From positions 1 to 18,153 of the forward strand of contig JASLBL010000152.1 of the NCBI GenBank assembly GCA_030146615.1: DNA of 18,153 nt, given 5' to 3'. The stretch is from Actinomycetes bacterium (GTDB taxonomy: Bacteria > Actinomycetota > CALGFH01). The notes beneath the pieces are model-generated. The model did not search any database and was not told where the DNA came from. It saw only the letters and a program-made list of their open reading frames with translations. Made by a program: the position numbers and the translations under genes. Every line of letters begins with the position of its first letter. Position 1 is the stretch's first letter. Positions 1 to 7,849 of the stretch are shown piece by piece.

Positions 1-1
1 G

Positions 2-880
2 ACCCGCCTGGTGGTTCCCTCGGCGCGGGTGGCCGAGGAGTACGGCATGCTGTTCGTCGAGCCGGCGGGAGCCGCGAAGGAGGTCTTCGAACAGGGCTTC
101 AAGAACCTCTTCTACGCCGCGCCGGCCGTCGCCAACGACCATTACAACCACCTCGCCGAACACATCCTGGCCCTGCCGGCGGACCAGCGTCCCAAGACGG
201 TGGCGTATGCGGCCATGGACGACCCGTTCGCCCAGGGCACGGCATACGGGCTCAAGGAGAAGATGGAGCAGGCGGGCGTCAAGACCGTGGTGAACGAGGT
301 CTACCCGCCCAACACCACCGACTTCAGCAGCATCGCGGCGAAAATCGCCAACTCCAAGGCCGACATGGTGGTGGGGGGCTCGCAGTACCAGGACGGTGTG
401 AACCTGATCGTCGCCCTGCAGCAGCTGAACTACCAGCCGAAGCTCGCGGCGTTCTCGACCGCGCCGACGAGCCCCGAGTTCGCCAAGGCGATCGGCAACA
501 AGACGGACGGAGTCCTCGCGCCCACCGGGTACACCCAGGATGCGAAGTACCCGAGCAACACCGAGTTCGTCCAGAAGTACACGGCGCAGTTCGGCAGCCC
601 GCCGGAGGAAGACGAGGCGAACGGCTACACCACGGGCCAGGTGGTGGCGGCGGCGGTCAAGGCCGTCGGCTGCGCGGAGCAGGGCGACTGCCAGAAGCGG
701 CTGGTGGAGTGGCTGCGCGCCAACGAGGTGCAGACCGTGGTGGGCCCGCTGCGGTGGGACGACAAGGGCCGCCCACAGGGCGCGCACATGATCCAGCAGT
801 GGGTCGACGGTGAGATCAGGATTGTCCTGCCCGAGGACGTGAAGGAGGCCGACTTCGTGTACCCGAAGCCGAAGTGGTGA
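2..880 (+). CDS. ABC transporter substrate-binding protein, branched-chain amino acid type (5' truncated)
   Basis: The frame is open from base 2, so the gene begins outside the window; signal peptide and first lobe are missing. The visible 292 or so residues match the periplasmic-binding fold of LivJ/LivK-type receptors (Peripla_BP_6). Examples are a strand-helix segment around KTVAYAAMDDPFAQGTAYG, the segment NTTDFSSIAAKIANSKADMV typical of the second lobe, and a late GYTTGQVVAAAVKAVG helix followed by a WDDKGRPQG stretch usual near the C-terminus. In the family it captures a ligand outside the membrane and delivers it to the LivHM permease. It lies 7 bp ahead of the first permease gene and heads the transporter operon. 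Substrate cannot be read from sequence: relatives bind branched-chain amino acids, amides, urea or aromatic compounds. The GTG at 11 is not the true start. Confidence 0.88.
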   Translation, partial: TRLVVPSARVAEEYGMLFVEPAGAAKEVFEQGFKNLFYAAPAVANDHYNHLAEHILALPADQRPKTVAYAAMDDPFAQGTAYGLKEKMEQAGVKTVVNEVYPPNTTDFSSIAAKIANSKADMVVGGSQYQDGVNLIVALQQLNYQPKLAAFSTAPTSPEFAKAIGNKTDGVLAPTGYTQDAKYPSNTEFVQKYTAQFGSPPEEDEANGYTTGQVVAAAVKAVGCAEQGDCQKRLVEWLRANEVQTVVGPLRWDDKGRPQGAHMIQQWVDGEIRIVLPEDVKEADFVYPKPKW

Positions 881-887
881 CCGGTAG

Positions 888-1775
888 ATGCCCTCGGGAG
901 CCCTGCTCTTCCAGAGCGTCATCCTCGGGGTGCTGCTCGGAGGGCTCTACGCCCTCCTCGCGGCGGGCCTGACGCTGTACTTCGGCATCATGCGGGTGGT
1001 GATGATCGCCCACTCGGCGTTCCTTATCCTCGCGGCCTACCTCGCCTGGTACTTCCACCGCGAGACCGGCCTCGACCCCCTACTGTCGCTGACCGTCACG
1101 GTGCCGCTGTTCTTCGCCGCCGGCGTCGCCATGCAACGGCTGCTGCTGACAAGGCTGCGCCCGGTGACGCTCACGATGATGTCGGTCCTCCTGACGTTCT
1201 CCATCGCGCTGGTCATCGAGGGGTTGCTGGGGTACGTCTTCACCGGGACCCAGCGCCGCATCCAGCTCGCCTACAGCGGCGCCAGCCTGGAGCTCTTCGG
1301 CGCCCGGGTCGCCGTGGTCAAGCTGATCGCGTTCGCGCTGGCCGCCGCGGCCATGCTGGCGCTCTACCTCCTCATGATGAGGAGCAGGTTCGGCCAGGCG
1401 CTGCGAGCGACGATCCAGCACAGGGAGGCGGCCCAACTGATCGGGATCGACACCGACCGGGTCGCCGCCTACGGCTTCGGGCTCGGTCTCGCCACCGCGG
1501 CCGTTGGAGGCACCGCGCTGGCGCTCGACGCGACGATCTACCCGTCGCTGCACTGGCACTGGATCGGGCCCCTGATGGCGATCATCGTGGTCGGCGGGCT
1601 CGGCAGCGTACCGGGAGCGGCGATAGCCGCCATAGTGCTCGGCATGCTGCAGAGCCTGTTGCAGATCCCCTTGGGGACCACGTGGGCACAGACCGTCTTC
1701 TACGTCGCGCTGTTCGCCACCTTGGCACTCCGGCCGCAGGGGTTCTTCGGAGGTCGGCTTGCCCAGCGATTCTGA
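888..1775 (+). CDS. livH: Branched-chain amino acid ABC transporter permease, LivH family
   Basis: This 295-residue, very hydrophobic protein has about eight predicted membrane segments and the LivH/BPD_transp_2 layout. The N-terminal GVLLGGLYALLAAGLTLYFG segment is followed by the loop and helix pattern of the family, an ATPase-coupling region near RSRFGQALRATIQHREAAQLIGID (residues about 165-188), and the late signature VVGGLGSVPGA. Length is normal for LivH (about 290-300). ATG at 888 follows the receptor stop by 7 bp; there is no strong Shine-Dalgarno sequence, so translation is probably coupled. Its 3' end overlaps the next permease by 17 bp. With LivM it should form the inner-membrane channel of a high-affinity importer. 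Amino-acid uptake is inferred from family only. Confidence 0.92.
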   Translation: MPSGALLFQSVILGVLLGGLYALLAAGLTLYFGIMRVVMIAHSAFLILAAYLAWYFHRETGLDPLLSLTVTVPLFFAAGVAMQRLLLTRLRPVTLTMMSVLLTFSIALVIEGLLGYVFTGTQRRIQLAYSGASLELFGARVAVVKLIAFALAAAAMLALYLLMMRSRFGQALRATIQHREAAQLIGIDTDRVAAYGFGLGLATAAVGGTALALDATIYPSLHWHWIGPLMAIIVVGGLGSVPGAAIAAIVLGMLQSLLQIPLGTTWAQTVFYVALFATLALRPQGFFGGRLAQRF

Positions 1776-2823
1776 GTCGAGGGGTTGGCTCGGCCGAGTC
1801 CTCTGGCTGGCGGGCCTCCTGGCCGGCGCAGGCCTGGTCCTGTCCTTCCCAGCGCTTGCACCCAACCCGTACATCCTCTCGGTGGGCGTCGTCGTCGCGA
1901 ACTACGCGGTGCTGTCCACCGCCTGGAACTTCGTCGGCGGGTTCACCGGGTACATATCGCTCGGGCACGGCGCCCTCTTCGGGCTCGGCGCCTACGGGAC
2001 CGGCCTGCTGATCACAAAGGCCGGCCTGCCGAGTTTCGTCGCGCTGTTCGTCGCCGCCGCGCTGGTGGCGCTGCTGATGGTTCCGGTCGGCTTCGCCGCG
2101 CTCCGGGTGCGTGGCGCGTCGTTCGTCATTGTGTCGATCGCGCTGGTCCTGATCCTGCTCCTGGTCTTCCAGAGCTGGGCGTCGTTCACCGGCGGGTCCA
2201 GGGGCCTGGTGATCCCCCGGCCGTTCGCCGACCTGACGCGGCCCGAGCACCACCGGGTGTTCTTCTTCCTGTTCGCCGGACTGCTCGCGGTCGCCCTGCT
2301 GACCTGGTGGGTCATCGACCGATCCCGTTTCGGCATGGGGCTCAAGGCGATCCGCGAAGACGAGGACAAAGCGCAGGCCCTCGGGATCCCGACCTTCACC
2401 TACAAGCTGGCCGTGTTCGTGGTGTCGGCGACGTTCACCGCGCTGGGTGGCGGCCTCTACGGGTTGTGGTTCGGCGACCTCGACCCGGTCTTCCAGTTCT
2501 CGATCCTGACCGGTGCCTACATGGTCCTGATGGCGCTCCTTGGGGGTGTCCGCCACCTCTTCGGGCCGCTGCTCGGGGCGCTGATCGTCGGCTGTGCCAT
2601 CGAGTACTTCAAACTGGAGTACGGCGACACCCCGCTGCACCTGGTGGCGACCGGTCTGCTGCTCTGGGTCGTGGTGATGTTCATGCCAGACGGCGTCATC
2701 CCGGCCCTCGTCAGCCTGTCAGCCAGGTTCTTTGGCCCCGCCGAGCGCTCCATCCGCGACGTCACGGCCGCGGAGCTGCTGGAGAGCAACCGCCGGGAAG
2801 CCGAGCAGCAGGAGGTCCGGTGA
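1759..2823 (+). CDS. livM: Branched-chain amino acid ABC transporter permease, LivM family
   Basis: This 354-residue permease has the LivM features: FVGGFTGYISLGHGALFGLGAYGTG (residues about 53-77), the coupling segment DRSRFGMGLKAIREDEDKAQALGI near residues 188-211, and MALLGGVRHLFGPLLGA towards the end. A TTG start at 1759 is chosen because GGAGG at 1749-1753 sits five bases upstream and it includes the whole first membrane segment; it overlaps livH by 17 bp. The C-terminus has a hydrophilic tail of about 35 residues (from FFGPAERSIRD) that is longer than in most LivM proteins and contains the next gene's GGAGGT ribosome site in its last codons. It partners LivH in the membrane channel. The overlap suggests strict stoichiometric coupling. 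Confidence 0.92.
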   Translation: MPSDSESRGWLGRVLWLAGLLAGAGLVLSFPALAPNPYILSVGVVVANYAVLSTAWNFVGGFTGYISLGHGALFGLGAYGTGLLITKAGLPSFVALFVAAALVALLMVPVGFAALRVRGASFVIVSIALVLILLLVFQSWASFTGGSRGLVIPRPFADLTRPEHHRVFFFLFAGLLAVALLTWWVIDRSRFGMGLKAIREDEDKAQALGIPTFTYKLAVFVVSATFTALGGGLYGLWFGDLDPVFQFSILTGAYMVLMALLGGVRHLFGPLLGALIVGCAIEYFKLEYGDTPLHLVATGLLLWVVVMFMPDGVIPALVSLSARFFGPAERSIRDVTAAELLESNRREAEQQEVR

Positions 2824-3587
2824 TGTCCGCCGCCCGGACCGAGCGCCAGGCCAGGGTACGCGGCCTCGAGACGGTCGAACTCACCAAGTCCTTCGGTGGG
2901 GTCACCGCGGTCGATGGCGTGACAGTCGCCTTCCAGCACGGCAAGGTGAATGCGCTGATCGGGCCCAACGGTTCCGGCAAGACGACGTTCTTCAACTGCG
3001 TCACAGGGATGATCAAGCCCGACTCCGGGCGGGTGACCTACCGCGCGTCCGACATTACCGGCAAGGCGCCGCACACGATCGCGCGGGCGGGCATCGGGCG
3101 CAGCTTCCAGCTGTGCCGGGTGTTCCCCCGTATGACGGTGCTCGACAATCTGCTGGCCGCCGTCCGCCCGGGGAGCCTCAAGGCGCAGCTGACCAGCTCA
3201 CGCAACCGCGAAGAGACGGACCGCGCCCGCGGCTGGCTGACGCGGATGGGCATCGATCACCTGGAGCGCATCGAGGCGCGCAACCTCTCCTGGGGACAGC
3301 AGAAGCTGCTTGAGCTGGCCGGGGTGATGATGGGCGACCCTGAGACGATCCTGCTCGACGAGCCCGCCGGCGGTGTGAACCCCGCCCTCATCGGTCGCAT
3401 CGCCACCCTCGTCCGCCAGCTCAACGAGGAAGGCAAGACCTTCTTGATCGTCGAGCACAACATGGACCTGGTCATGAGCCTGAGTGACCACGTCGTCGTC
3501 TTCGACCGCGGTCGACCGATCGCCGAGGGTCCGCCGTCGATGATCAAGTCCGACCGCCGCGTCCTCGAGGCATACCTTGGCGTCTGA
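2823..3587 (+). CDS. livG: ABC transporter ATP-binding protein, LivG family
   Basis: This 254-residue ATPase has Walker A GPNGSGKTT at residues 47-55, a Q-loop at RSFQLCRVF (93-101), an ABC signature variant LSWGQQ (155-160), Walker B ILLDEPAGGVNP (176 onward) and the H-loop at EHN (211-213). The PAGGVNP and late PSMI..DRRVLEAYLG motifs separate LivG from LivF. The start is ATG at 2823, overlapping the LivM stop as TGATG, with GGAGGT at 2811-2816. An open frame extends far upstream but lies antiparallel to no real start: it is a shadow of livM and the coding starts here. It should energise the LivHM permease as a heterodimer with the next gene. The W in the signature (usually Y or G) is a mild variant. 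Confidence 0.93.
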   Translation: MSAARTERQARVRGLETVELTKSFGGVTAVDGVTVAFQHGKVNALIGPNGSGKTTFFNCVTGMIKPDSGRVTYRASDITGKAPHTIARAGIGRSFQLCRVFPRMTVLDNLLAAVRPGSLKAQLTSSRNREETDRARGWLTRMGIDHLERIEARNLSWGQQKLLELAGVMMGDPETILLDEPAGGVNPALIGRIATLVRQLNEEGKTFLIVEHNMDLVMSLSDHVVVFDRGRPIAEGPPSMIKSDRRVLEAYLGV

Positions 3588-4332
3588 GTTCCTGCTTGAG
3601 CTGAACGACATCCAGGCCGGGTACGGCCGGGCGGCGCTGGTCCTGCGGGGCCTGACGGTGAAGGTCCCCGCCGGTACAGTCGTCTGCCTGGTCGGGCCCA
3701 ACGGTGCCGGCAAGTCCACGGTTCTCAAGGTCGCCAGCGGCCTCCTGGCGCCTCGGTCGGGCCAGATCCTTGTCGACGGCAAGGACGTCACCGGCCAGGG
3801 ACCACAACAGCTGCTCGCCTCGGGACTCTCGCACGTCCTGCAGGGGCACAGCGTCTTTCGGGAGATGACCGTAGCCGAGAACGTCCTGCTCGGCGGCTAC
3901 ACCCTGAAGGACAAGGCGGTACTCGACGAGCGGGTCCGGTTCGTGCAGAACCTGTTCCCCGTGGTCGCCGAGCGCTGGAAGTCGCTTGCCGGCCTGCTCT
4001 CCGGCGGCCAGCAGAAACAGGTGGAGTTCGCCCGGTCACTCATGGTTAGCCCCAAGGTGGTGCTCCTCGACGAGCCATCCATGGGCCTCGACCCCAAGAC
4101 GACGAGCACGGTGTTCGACCAGGTCGTGCGCATGCGTGATGCGGGGACGGCCGTGCTGCTCGTCGAGCAGAACGCACGGCGTGCGCTCGAGACGGCCGAC
4201 ATCGGTTGCGTCCTCGACCTCGGTAAGGTGCACGTCTCAGGACCGGCGCCGCAGCTGCTGGCCGATCCGCAGCTGAGCGAGCTCTATCTCGGGGGTCGGC
4301 CCTCCGAGCCTCCGATCTCACCGAAGACATAA
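3577..4332 (+). CDS. livF: ABC transporter ATP-binding protein, LivF family
   Basis: This 251-residue ATPase has Walker A GPNGAGKST (residues 40-48), the LivF-type segment LSHVLQGHSVFREMTVAENVLLGGY (84-108), canonical signature LSGGQQ (141-146), Walker B VVLLDEPSMGLDP (161 onward) and the LivF-typical LLVEQNARRALETAD (194-208). The TTG at 3577 is chosen as start because it overlaps livG by 11 bp, matches the family N-terminus and has a GAGG at 3567-3570. It is the last gene of the operon. A proline-rich tail of about ten residues follows the usual ELYLGG end. Together with LivG it drives import. No other cistron follows on this strand before the mobile region. Confidence 0.93.
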   Translation: MASEFLLELNDIQAGYGRAALVLRGLTVKVPAGTVVCLVGPNGAGKSTVLKVASGLLAPRSGQILVDGKDVTGQGPQQLLASGLSHVLQGHSVFREMTVAENVLLGGYTLKDKAVLDERVRFVQNLFPVVAERWKSLAGLLSGGQQKQVEFARSLMVSPKVVLLDEPSMGLDPKTTSTVFDQVVRMRDAGTAVLLVEQNARRALETADIGCVLDLGKVHVSGPAPQLLADPQLSELYLGGRPSEPPISPKT

Positions 4333-4368
4333 CGCAGGAAAGCGGCTCGCAACAGGAGCGCGCTCGAG

Positions 4369-4404
4369 CCAACGACCACCCGTGGCAACGCTGGTCGTCG
4401 TTGG
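4369..4404. terminator. Hairpin between livF and the tRNA-like remnant, possible bidirectional terminator
   Basis: CCAAC (4369-4373) can pair with GTTGG (4400-4404), and GACCA (4374-4378) with TGGTC (4392-4396), leaving a 3-nt bulge and a 13-nt loop. It lies 37 bp after the livF stop and just beyond the 3' end of the minus-strand tRNA-like remnant, so it could end transcription from both sides. No clear U-tract follows on either strand, so factor-independent termination is uncertain. Confidence 0.4.
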
Positions 4405-4409
4405 TTGGG

Positions 4410-4434
4410 TGGAGGTGGCGGGATTCGAACCCGC
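4410..4434 (-). tRNA. 3' end of a tRNA or tmRNA-like gene (T arm and acceptor strand only)
   Basis: Read on the minus strand, GCGGG, the loop TTCGAAT and CCCGC form a perfect 5-bp T stem with the universal TTCGA loop. The acceptor strand CACCTCC and a discriminator A follow. A matching 5' acceptor strand (GGAGGTG or GGGGGTG) is not found in the next 250 bases where a tRNA would need it, and no credible D arm is visible. The gene therefore appears cut. The upstream GCACGGAGGG stretch and the A discriminator are also compatible with the 3' end of tmRNA (ssrA), a common integration target. Identity is unresolved. Confidence 0.5.
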
Positions 4435-4486
4435 GGCTTCCTTCCCTCCGTGCGATGAGAACAGCACTTGACTGGTTATCGTGATC

Positions 4487-4533
4487 GCACGGGGTCGCAG
4501 TCGCCTCAGGGACTGCCCGCACGGGGTCGCAGT
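4487..4533. repeat. 15-bp direct repeat next to the tRNA-like remnant
   Basis: GCACGGGGTCGCAGT occurs at 4487-4501 and again, identically, at 4519-4533. The first copy also overlaps the right arm of a GTGCGAT (4450-4456) / ATCGCAC (4484-4490) inverted repeat. The repeat lies between the tRNA-like 3' end and the first mobile remnant. It could be a recombination footprint, but no enzyme or element boundary is assigned to it. Confidence 0.5.
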
Positions 4534-4640
4534 TTGGCTGAAGGGTGCGCAAACTTGGACGTGACCTGTGGCCTGCTGGTTCGTGTCGGACGGCAGCTCG
4601 GTACGCTTCGGCCCTGTCGACGCTCCGGAGGCCGTCCCGG

Positions 4641-5239
4641 GTGCTATCGAAGCTCGCCTACCTCACCCTGTGCCGCTCCGTACAGGCGCTTGTGCTGCTC
4701 GCCCGCGGCGACGCCGCCAAGAACTTGGGATCCTGGTGCTGGGCCACCAGCTCACCGTCCTTCGCTGCTAGATCCCACGACCCCGGTTCGAGCCCGCCGA
4801 CCGGGCCCTGCTGGCCGCGGTCAGCCGCATGCTGCCCAGGTCTGTGGTCCTGCTTTCTCGTCAAGCCCGACACGCTTCTGCGCTGGCAGCGGCGCCTCGT
4901 CACCGGCGCATGGACCTACCCGCACCGCCAGACCGGACGGCCGCCGCTGAACCCAGATGTACAGCAGATGCCTGGCCAAGGAGAACCCGACCTGGGGCTA
5001 TCAGCGGATCAAGGGCGAGCTGCAACGGCTTGGTGTGCAGGTCTGGGCCACCCGCGATCCGAACGACGCTGCGCCGTCACGGGCTGGACCCTGCGCCACG
5101 GCGGGCGTCCGGCAGCTGGCAGGTGTTCCTGCGCCAGCAAGCCGCCGGGATCGTCGCCTGCGACTTCTTCACCGTCGACACAGTCTGGTTGCGACGGCTG
5201 TATGTGTTGTTCTTCATCGAACACGACACCAGGCGGGCG
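4641..5239 (+). pseudogene. Integrase-core (rve/DDE) transposase, multiply frameshifted and truncated
   Basis: The pieces join in order into one actinobacterial integrase-core transposase. LSKLAYLTLCRS opens from GTG 4641; LGILVLGHQLTVLR ends at an in-frame TAG (4769-4771) and resumes as RFEPADRALLAAVSRMLPRS. Next come FLVKPDTLLRWQRRLVTGAW, then ENPTWGYQRIKGELQRLGV (about 4977-5040), then AAGIVACDFFTVDTVWLRRL (about 5140-5200). At least four frame changes and one stop separate them. The final segment has the first catalytic Asp region; the half carrying the second Asp and the Glu is absent because the IS6-family end starts at 5240. The family is close to IS481/IS3 integrase-core proteins, exact group uncertain. 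It is much more decayed than the neighbouring IS genes, suggesting an older insertion. Confidence 0.82.
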
Positions 5240-5267
5240 GGCTCTGTTGCATCTGCTGAGATTGGGC

Positions 5268-5275
5268 CCGGAGCA
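5268..5275. repeat. Left target-site duplication of the IS256-family element
   Basis: CCGGAGCA directly abuts the left end of the IS256-family element and is repeated exactly at 6724-6731, directly after its right end. IS256-family transposition makes 8-9 bp duplications. Both copies lie inside the IS6-family element, so they date the IS256 insertion as later than the IS6 arrival. Confidence 0.9.
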
Positions 5276-6723
5276 GAGGTTGTCCCGGTCTCCGTAGAAC
5301 TTGAAGTGGCGGTCCCCGCCTGAGACCTGCCGTGTGGTAGGTGTCGGGCATCCGCCAAGACACTCGACCAGAAGGGGACCGCCGTGCCGAAGGATACCCA
5401 CCGCACCGCCACCATCGATCACGCCCAGCTCGAGCTGCCCGAGCAGGTGACGGTCGCGGTTGCCGAGCTGGCCGGCGCCGCCCGCGAGGGGCTGCTCGCC
5501 CTGGCGGTGGGCACGGGCCTACAAGTGCTGCAGACGTTGATGGCCGAGGACGTCGCCCGGCTGGTCGGTACCAGGGTCGCCACAACCCGCAACGGACCGC
5601 CGTGCGGCACGGCAGCGAGTCTGGCCAGGTGACCCTCGGCGGCCGCCGGGTCCGCATCCGCCGGCCCCGGGTCCGCGCCGCCGACGGCACCCGCGAGGTG
5701 GCGGTGCCGACCTACCAGGCGTTCGCGGCGACCGACCTGCTGGGTGAGCTCGCGCTGGAACGGATGCTCGCCAAGCTGTCCTGTCGCCGCTACCCGGCCG
5801 GCCTGGAACCCGTCGGCACCGACGTTGAACGCGCGGCGACCGGGACCTCCCGGTCGGCGGTCTCGCGCCGGTTCGTGGCCCGAACCGAGCGCGCCCTGGC
5901 CGAGTTGCTCGCCCAGGATCTGTCCGGCCTGGACCTGGTGGCGCTCATGGTCGATGGCATCCGGGTCGCCGACCACACCTGTGTGGTCGCGCTCGGCATC
6001 ACCATCGACGGGACCAAGATCCCGCTCGCCTTGGCCGAGGGCGCCACCGAGAACACCACGGTGGTGGGTGACCTGCTGGCCGGGCTGCGCGAGCGCGGTC
6101 TGGACACGACTCGGCCGCTCCTGGTGGTGATCGACGGCGCCAAGGCACTGCGCCGTGCAGTGCTGGACGTGTTTGACCATCCGGTCATCCAACGCTGCCA
6201 GCTGCATAAGCTGCGCAATGTGACCGACCGGCTCCCCGATGCGCTGGCCTCGGTGGTGGCCAAGCGGATGCGAGCTGCCTACCGCCACCCCGACCAGCTC
6301 ATCGCCCAGGCAGAGCTGGAGGCGTTGGCCCGGGAGCTGGACCGCTCCCACCCTGGTGCGGCCGCCAGCCTTCGTGAAGGGCTGGCCGAGACCCTGACCA
6401 TCGGCCGCCTCGGCGTGCCACCCACCCTCGCCCGGACTCTCAGGTCGACGAACAGCATCGAGTCGATGATCGAGATCTGCCGCGATCACGCCGCCAACGT
6501 CAAGCGTTGGCAAGACGGCCAGATGGTGCTGCGCTGGATCGCTGCCGGGATGGGTGAGGCGGCCAAGCAGTTCCGCCGCGTCAACGGCCACCTGTACCTA
6601 CCCGCCCTGCGGATCGCCCTCGACCACACGATCGCCACCGATGTCACACCGACCAAGGAGGATGCCGCCGCCTGATCACCCGTCGGGCCGCCAGCGAAAT
6701 TCCACGGCGGCCGGGACAACCTC
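5276..6723 (+). mobile_element. IS256-family insertion sequence with intact ends
   Basis: The element is 1448 bp. Left end GAGGTTGTCCCGG (5276-5288) and right end CCGGGACAACCTC (6711-6723) are a perfect 13-bp inverted repeat. Similarity continues imperfectly for about 38 bp: CCGT.GAA.TT then TGGCGG on both sides. An 8-bp direct duplication CCGGAGCA borders both ends. It carries one transposase gene, now frameshifted near its start (5384-6675). It sits in the untranslated leader of the IS6-family transposase gene, 22 bp before that gene's ATG. Confidence 0.92.
5384..6675 (+). pseudogene. IS256-family (mutator-type) transposase, one frameshift
   Basis: Translation should begin at GTG 5384 behind GAAGGGGA (5371-5378), giving a 60-residue start from MPKDTHRTATIDHAQ to MAEDVARLVG. 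The frame then breaks at about 5571-5575, where relatives would read one more base, and continues as GRHNPQRTAVRHGSESGQV to the stop at 6675. The long second part holds the full catalytic domain: Asp in LMVDGIRV (codon 5953), Asp in VVIDGAK (6133) and Glu in STNSIESM (6460), plus the HPVIQRCQLHKLRNV stretch typical of mutator transposases. Family length is about 420 residues; joining the two frames gives about 430. Alternative explanation: a single-base sequencing error. The open frame starting at 5341 encodes an unrelated first 80 residues and is not the real N-terminus. Confidence 0.88.
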
Positions 6724-6731
6724 CCGGAGCA
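6724..6731. repeat. Right target-site duplication of the IS256-family element
   Basis: Second copy of CCGGAGCA, identical to 5268-5275 and immediately outside the right inverted repeat. Removing 5276-6731 restores a continuous IS6-family leader running from the left IR to the ATG at 6746. Confidence 0.9.
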
Positions 6732-6745
6732 GCCAGACTGGTGTC

Positions 6746-7458
6746 ATGAGAACTCGCCGCGTCCGGCCCTCCCTCGCACGATCTGCCTTCGCTGGCTTCT
6801 GCTTCCCGCCCGAGGTGACCGTCCTCTCGGTGCGCTGGTACCTGCGCGTCGCGCTGTCGTACCGCGACGTCGAGGAGCTCCTCGCCGAGCGGGGTGTCGA
6901 GGTCGACCACGTCACGATCTACCGGTGGGTGCTGCGGTTCACGCCGCTGCTGGCCGAGGCCGCCCGGCCGTGCCGGCACACTGTTGGTGACCGCTGGCCG
7001 GTCGATGAGACCTATGTGAAGGTGGCTGGACAGCGGCGCTACGTGGACCGAGCGGTCGACCAGTTCGGCCAGGTCATTGACGTGTTCGTCTCCGCGCGGC
7101 GGGACGCCAGTGCCGCCCGCCGGTTCTTCAACCAGGCCGTGGCACGACCCAGGTCACGCCCGCCGAGGTCGTCACCGACCGAGCAGCGACCTATCCGATA
7201 GTGCTGGAGGAGATGCTGCCAGCGGCGTGGCACCGCACCGACCGGTACGCCAACAATCGGGTCGAGTGCGACCACGGCCGGCTGAAGGCGAGGCTGGGAC
7301 CGATGCGCGGCCTCAAGCAGGACCACAGCGCCAGGGTGATCATCGCCGGGCATGGCTTCGTCCAGAATGTCCGGCGAGGCCACTACGAGCTGGCGGTCGC
7401 GGAGCCGGTAAGTCGGCGAGTGGCGGTCGCGTTTGACGAGCTGGTCCTGGCGGTCTGA
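6746..7458 (+). pseudogene. IS6-family DDE transposase, one frameshift
   Basis: From ATG 6746 the protein has the IS6 N-terminal block FPPEVTVLSVRWYLRVALSYRDVEELLAERG, the VTIYRWV helix, and the first catalytic Asp in RWPVDETYVKV (residue 87). After FFNQAV (about 7138) the family match moves to another frame: GTTQVTPAEVVTDRAATYP (second Asp), then RYANNRVECDHGRLKARL (catalytic Glu) and RRGHYELAV, ending at 7458. Loss of one G in the run GTGGC at 7139-7142 would explain the shift. Combined length is about 237 residues, as expected. The frameshift separates the first Asp from the rest of the triad, so the protein is presumably inactive unless the ribosome slips. The IS256-family element lies just upstream and would also cut its native promoter. 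Confidence 0.88.
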
Positions 7459-7514
7459 TCCAGGACCGAGGTCGCCGCTTCAACCTGCCCGGGTCGGCGC
7501 AACGCAACAGAGCC

Positions 7515-7849
7515 GTGTCAGGCACAGGCAAGAGCACGTAGGGGGTGTTCTCAGCGGTCGCTGACCACCCCGGACCACGACAGTGGGGACGGACCTCCCA
7601 CAAGCTTGGACGGGTACCTCCCGCACCGCAGAACAACGCCTCTACCAGCGCAAAGCCAGCAGGTCACTACTTCCACGCCGCGCGCTCGTTCCTGAACGCG
7701 AAGACCACCGACCTGATGGCCCGGCCGGCAGCGCCGCCTCCGGGGCACGGATCGCTCGGGCCTATTCTCGCCGGGGTGTCCTCGTGGGTCGATCCCATTC
7801 GTAGACGGTGTGAGCGCGGGAACGACCCCCACCAACGGGAGGAGTAGGC
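7515..7849. other. Intergenic region between IS6 right end and the DGPF gene
   Basis: No gene is recognised in these 335 bp. The open frames have no family-like motifs and lack ribosome sites. A loose direct repeat occurs at about 7585-7625: GGACGGACCTCCC, then GGACGGGTACCTCCC. The promoter of the DGPF-sigma operon should lie in the last 110 bp; a GGTCGA at 7782-7787 is the closest thing to an ECF-type -35 that I see, without a convincing partner. GGGAGGAG at 7838-7845 is the ribosome site of the next gene. Confidence 0.5.

Larger units (their letters stand above)
5240..7514 (+). mobile_element. IS6-family insertion sequence, interrupted by an IS256-family element
   Basis: The left end GGCTCTGTTGC at 5240-5250 is repeated inverted at 7504-7514, and the match extends with mismatches to about 14 bp. 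This is the terminal-repeat style of the IS6/IS26 family. Removing the nested element and one copy of its 8-bp duplication leaves 819 bp, the normal size for IS6-family elements. The internal gene is an IS6-type DDE transposase (6746-7458). The flanking octamers GGCGGGCG (5232-5239) and GTGTCAGG (7515-7522) do not match, so the usual 8-bp target duplication is missing. Confidence 0.85.

Noticed and set aside
1582..2640. 352-codon open frame on the minus strand over livH/livM
   Set aside because: Antisense shadow with a highly charged low-complexity composition; the plus frames encode clear permeases.
1785..2822. Upstream extension of the LivG frame giving a 600-residue protein
   Set aside because: Arg/Pro/Ala-rich shadow of livM; ABC homology begins only after ATG 2823, which has its own GGAGGT.
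4468..4950. 160-codon frame starting in the direct repeat
   Set aside because: No homology motif; the true coding traces of the integrase-core gene are in other frames.
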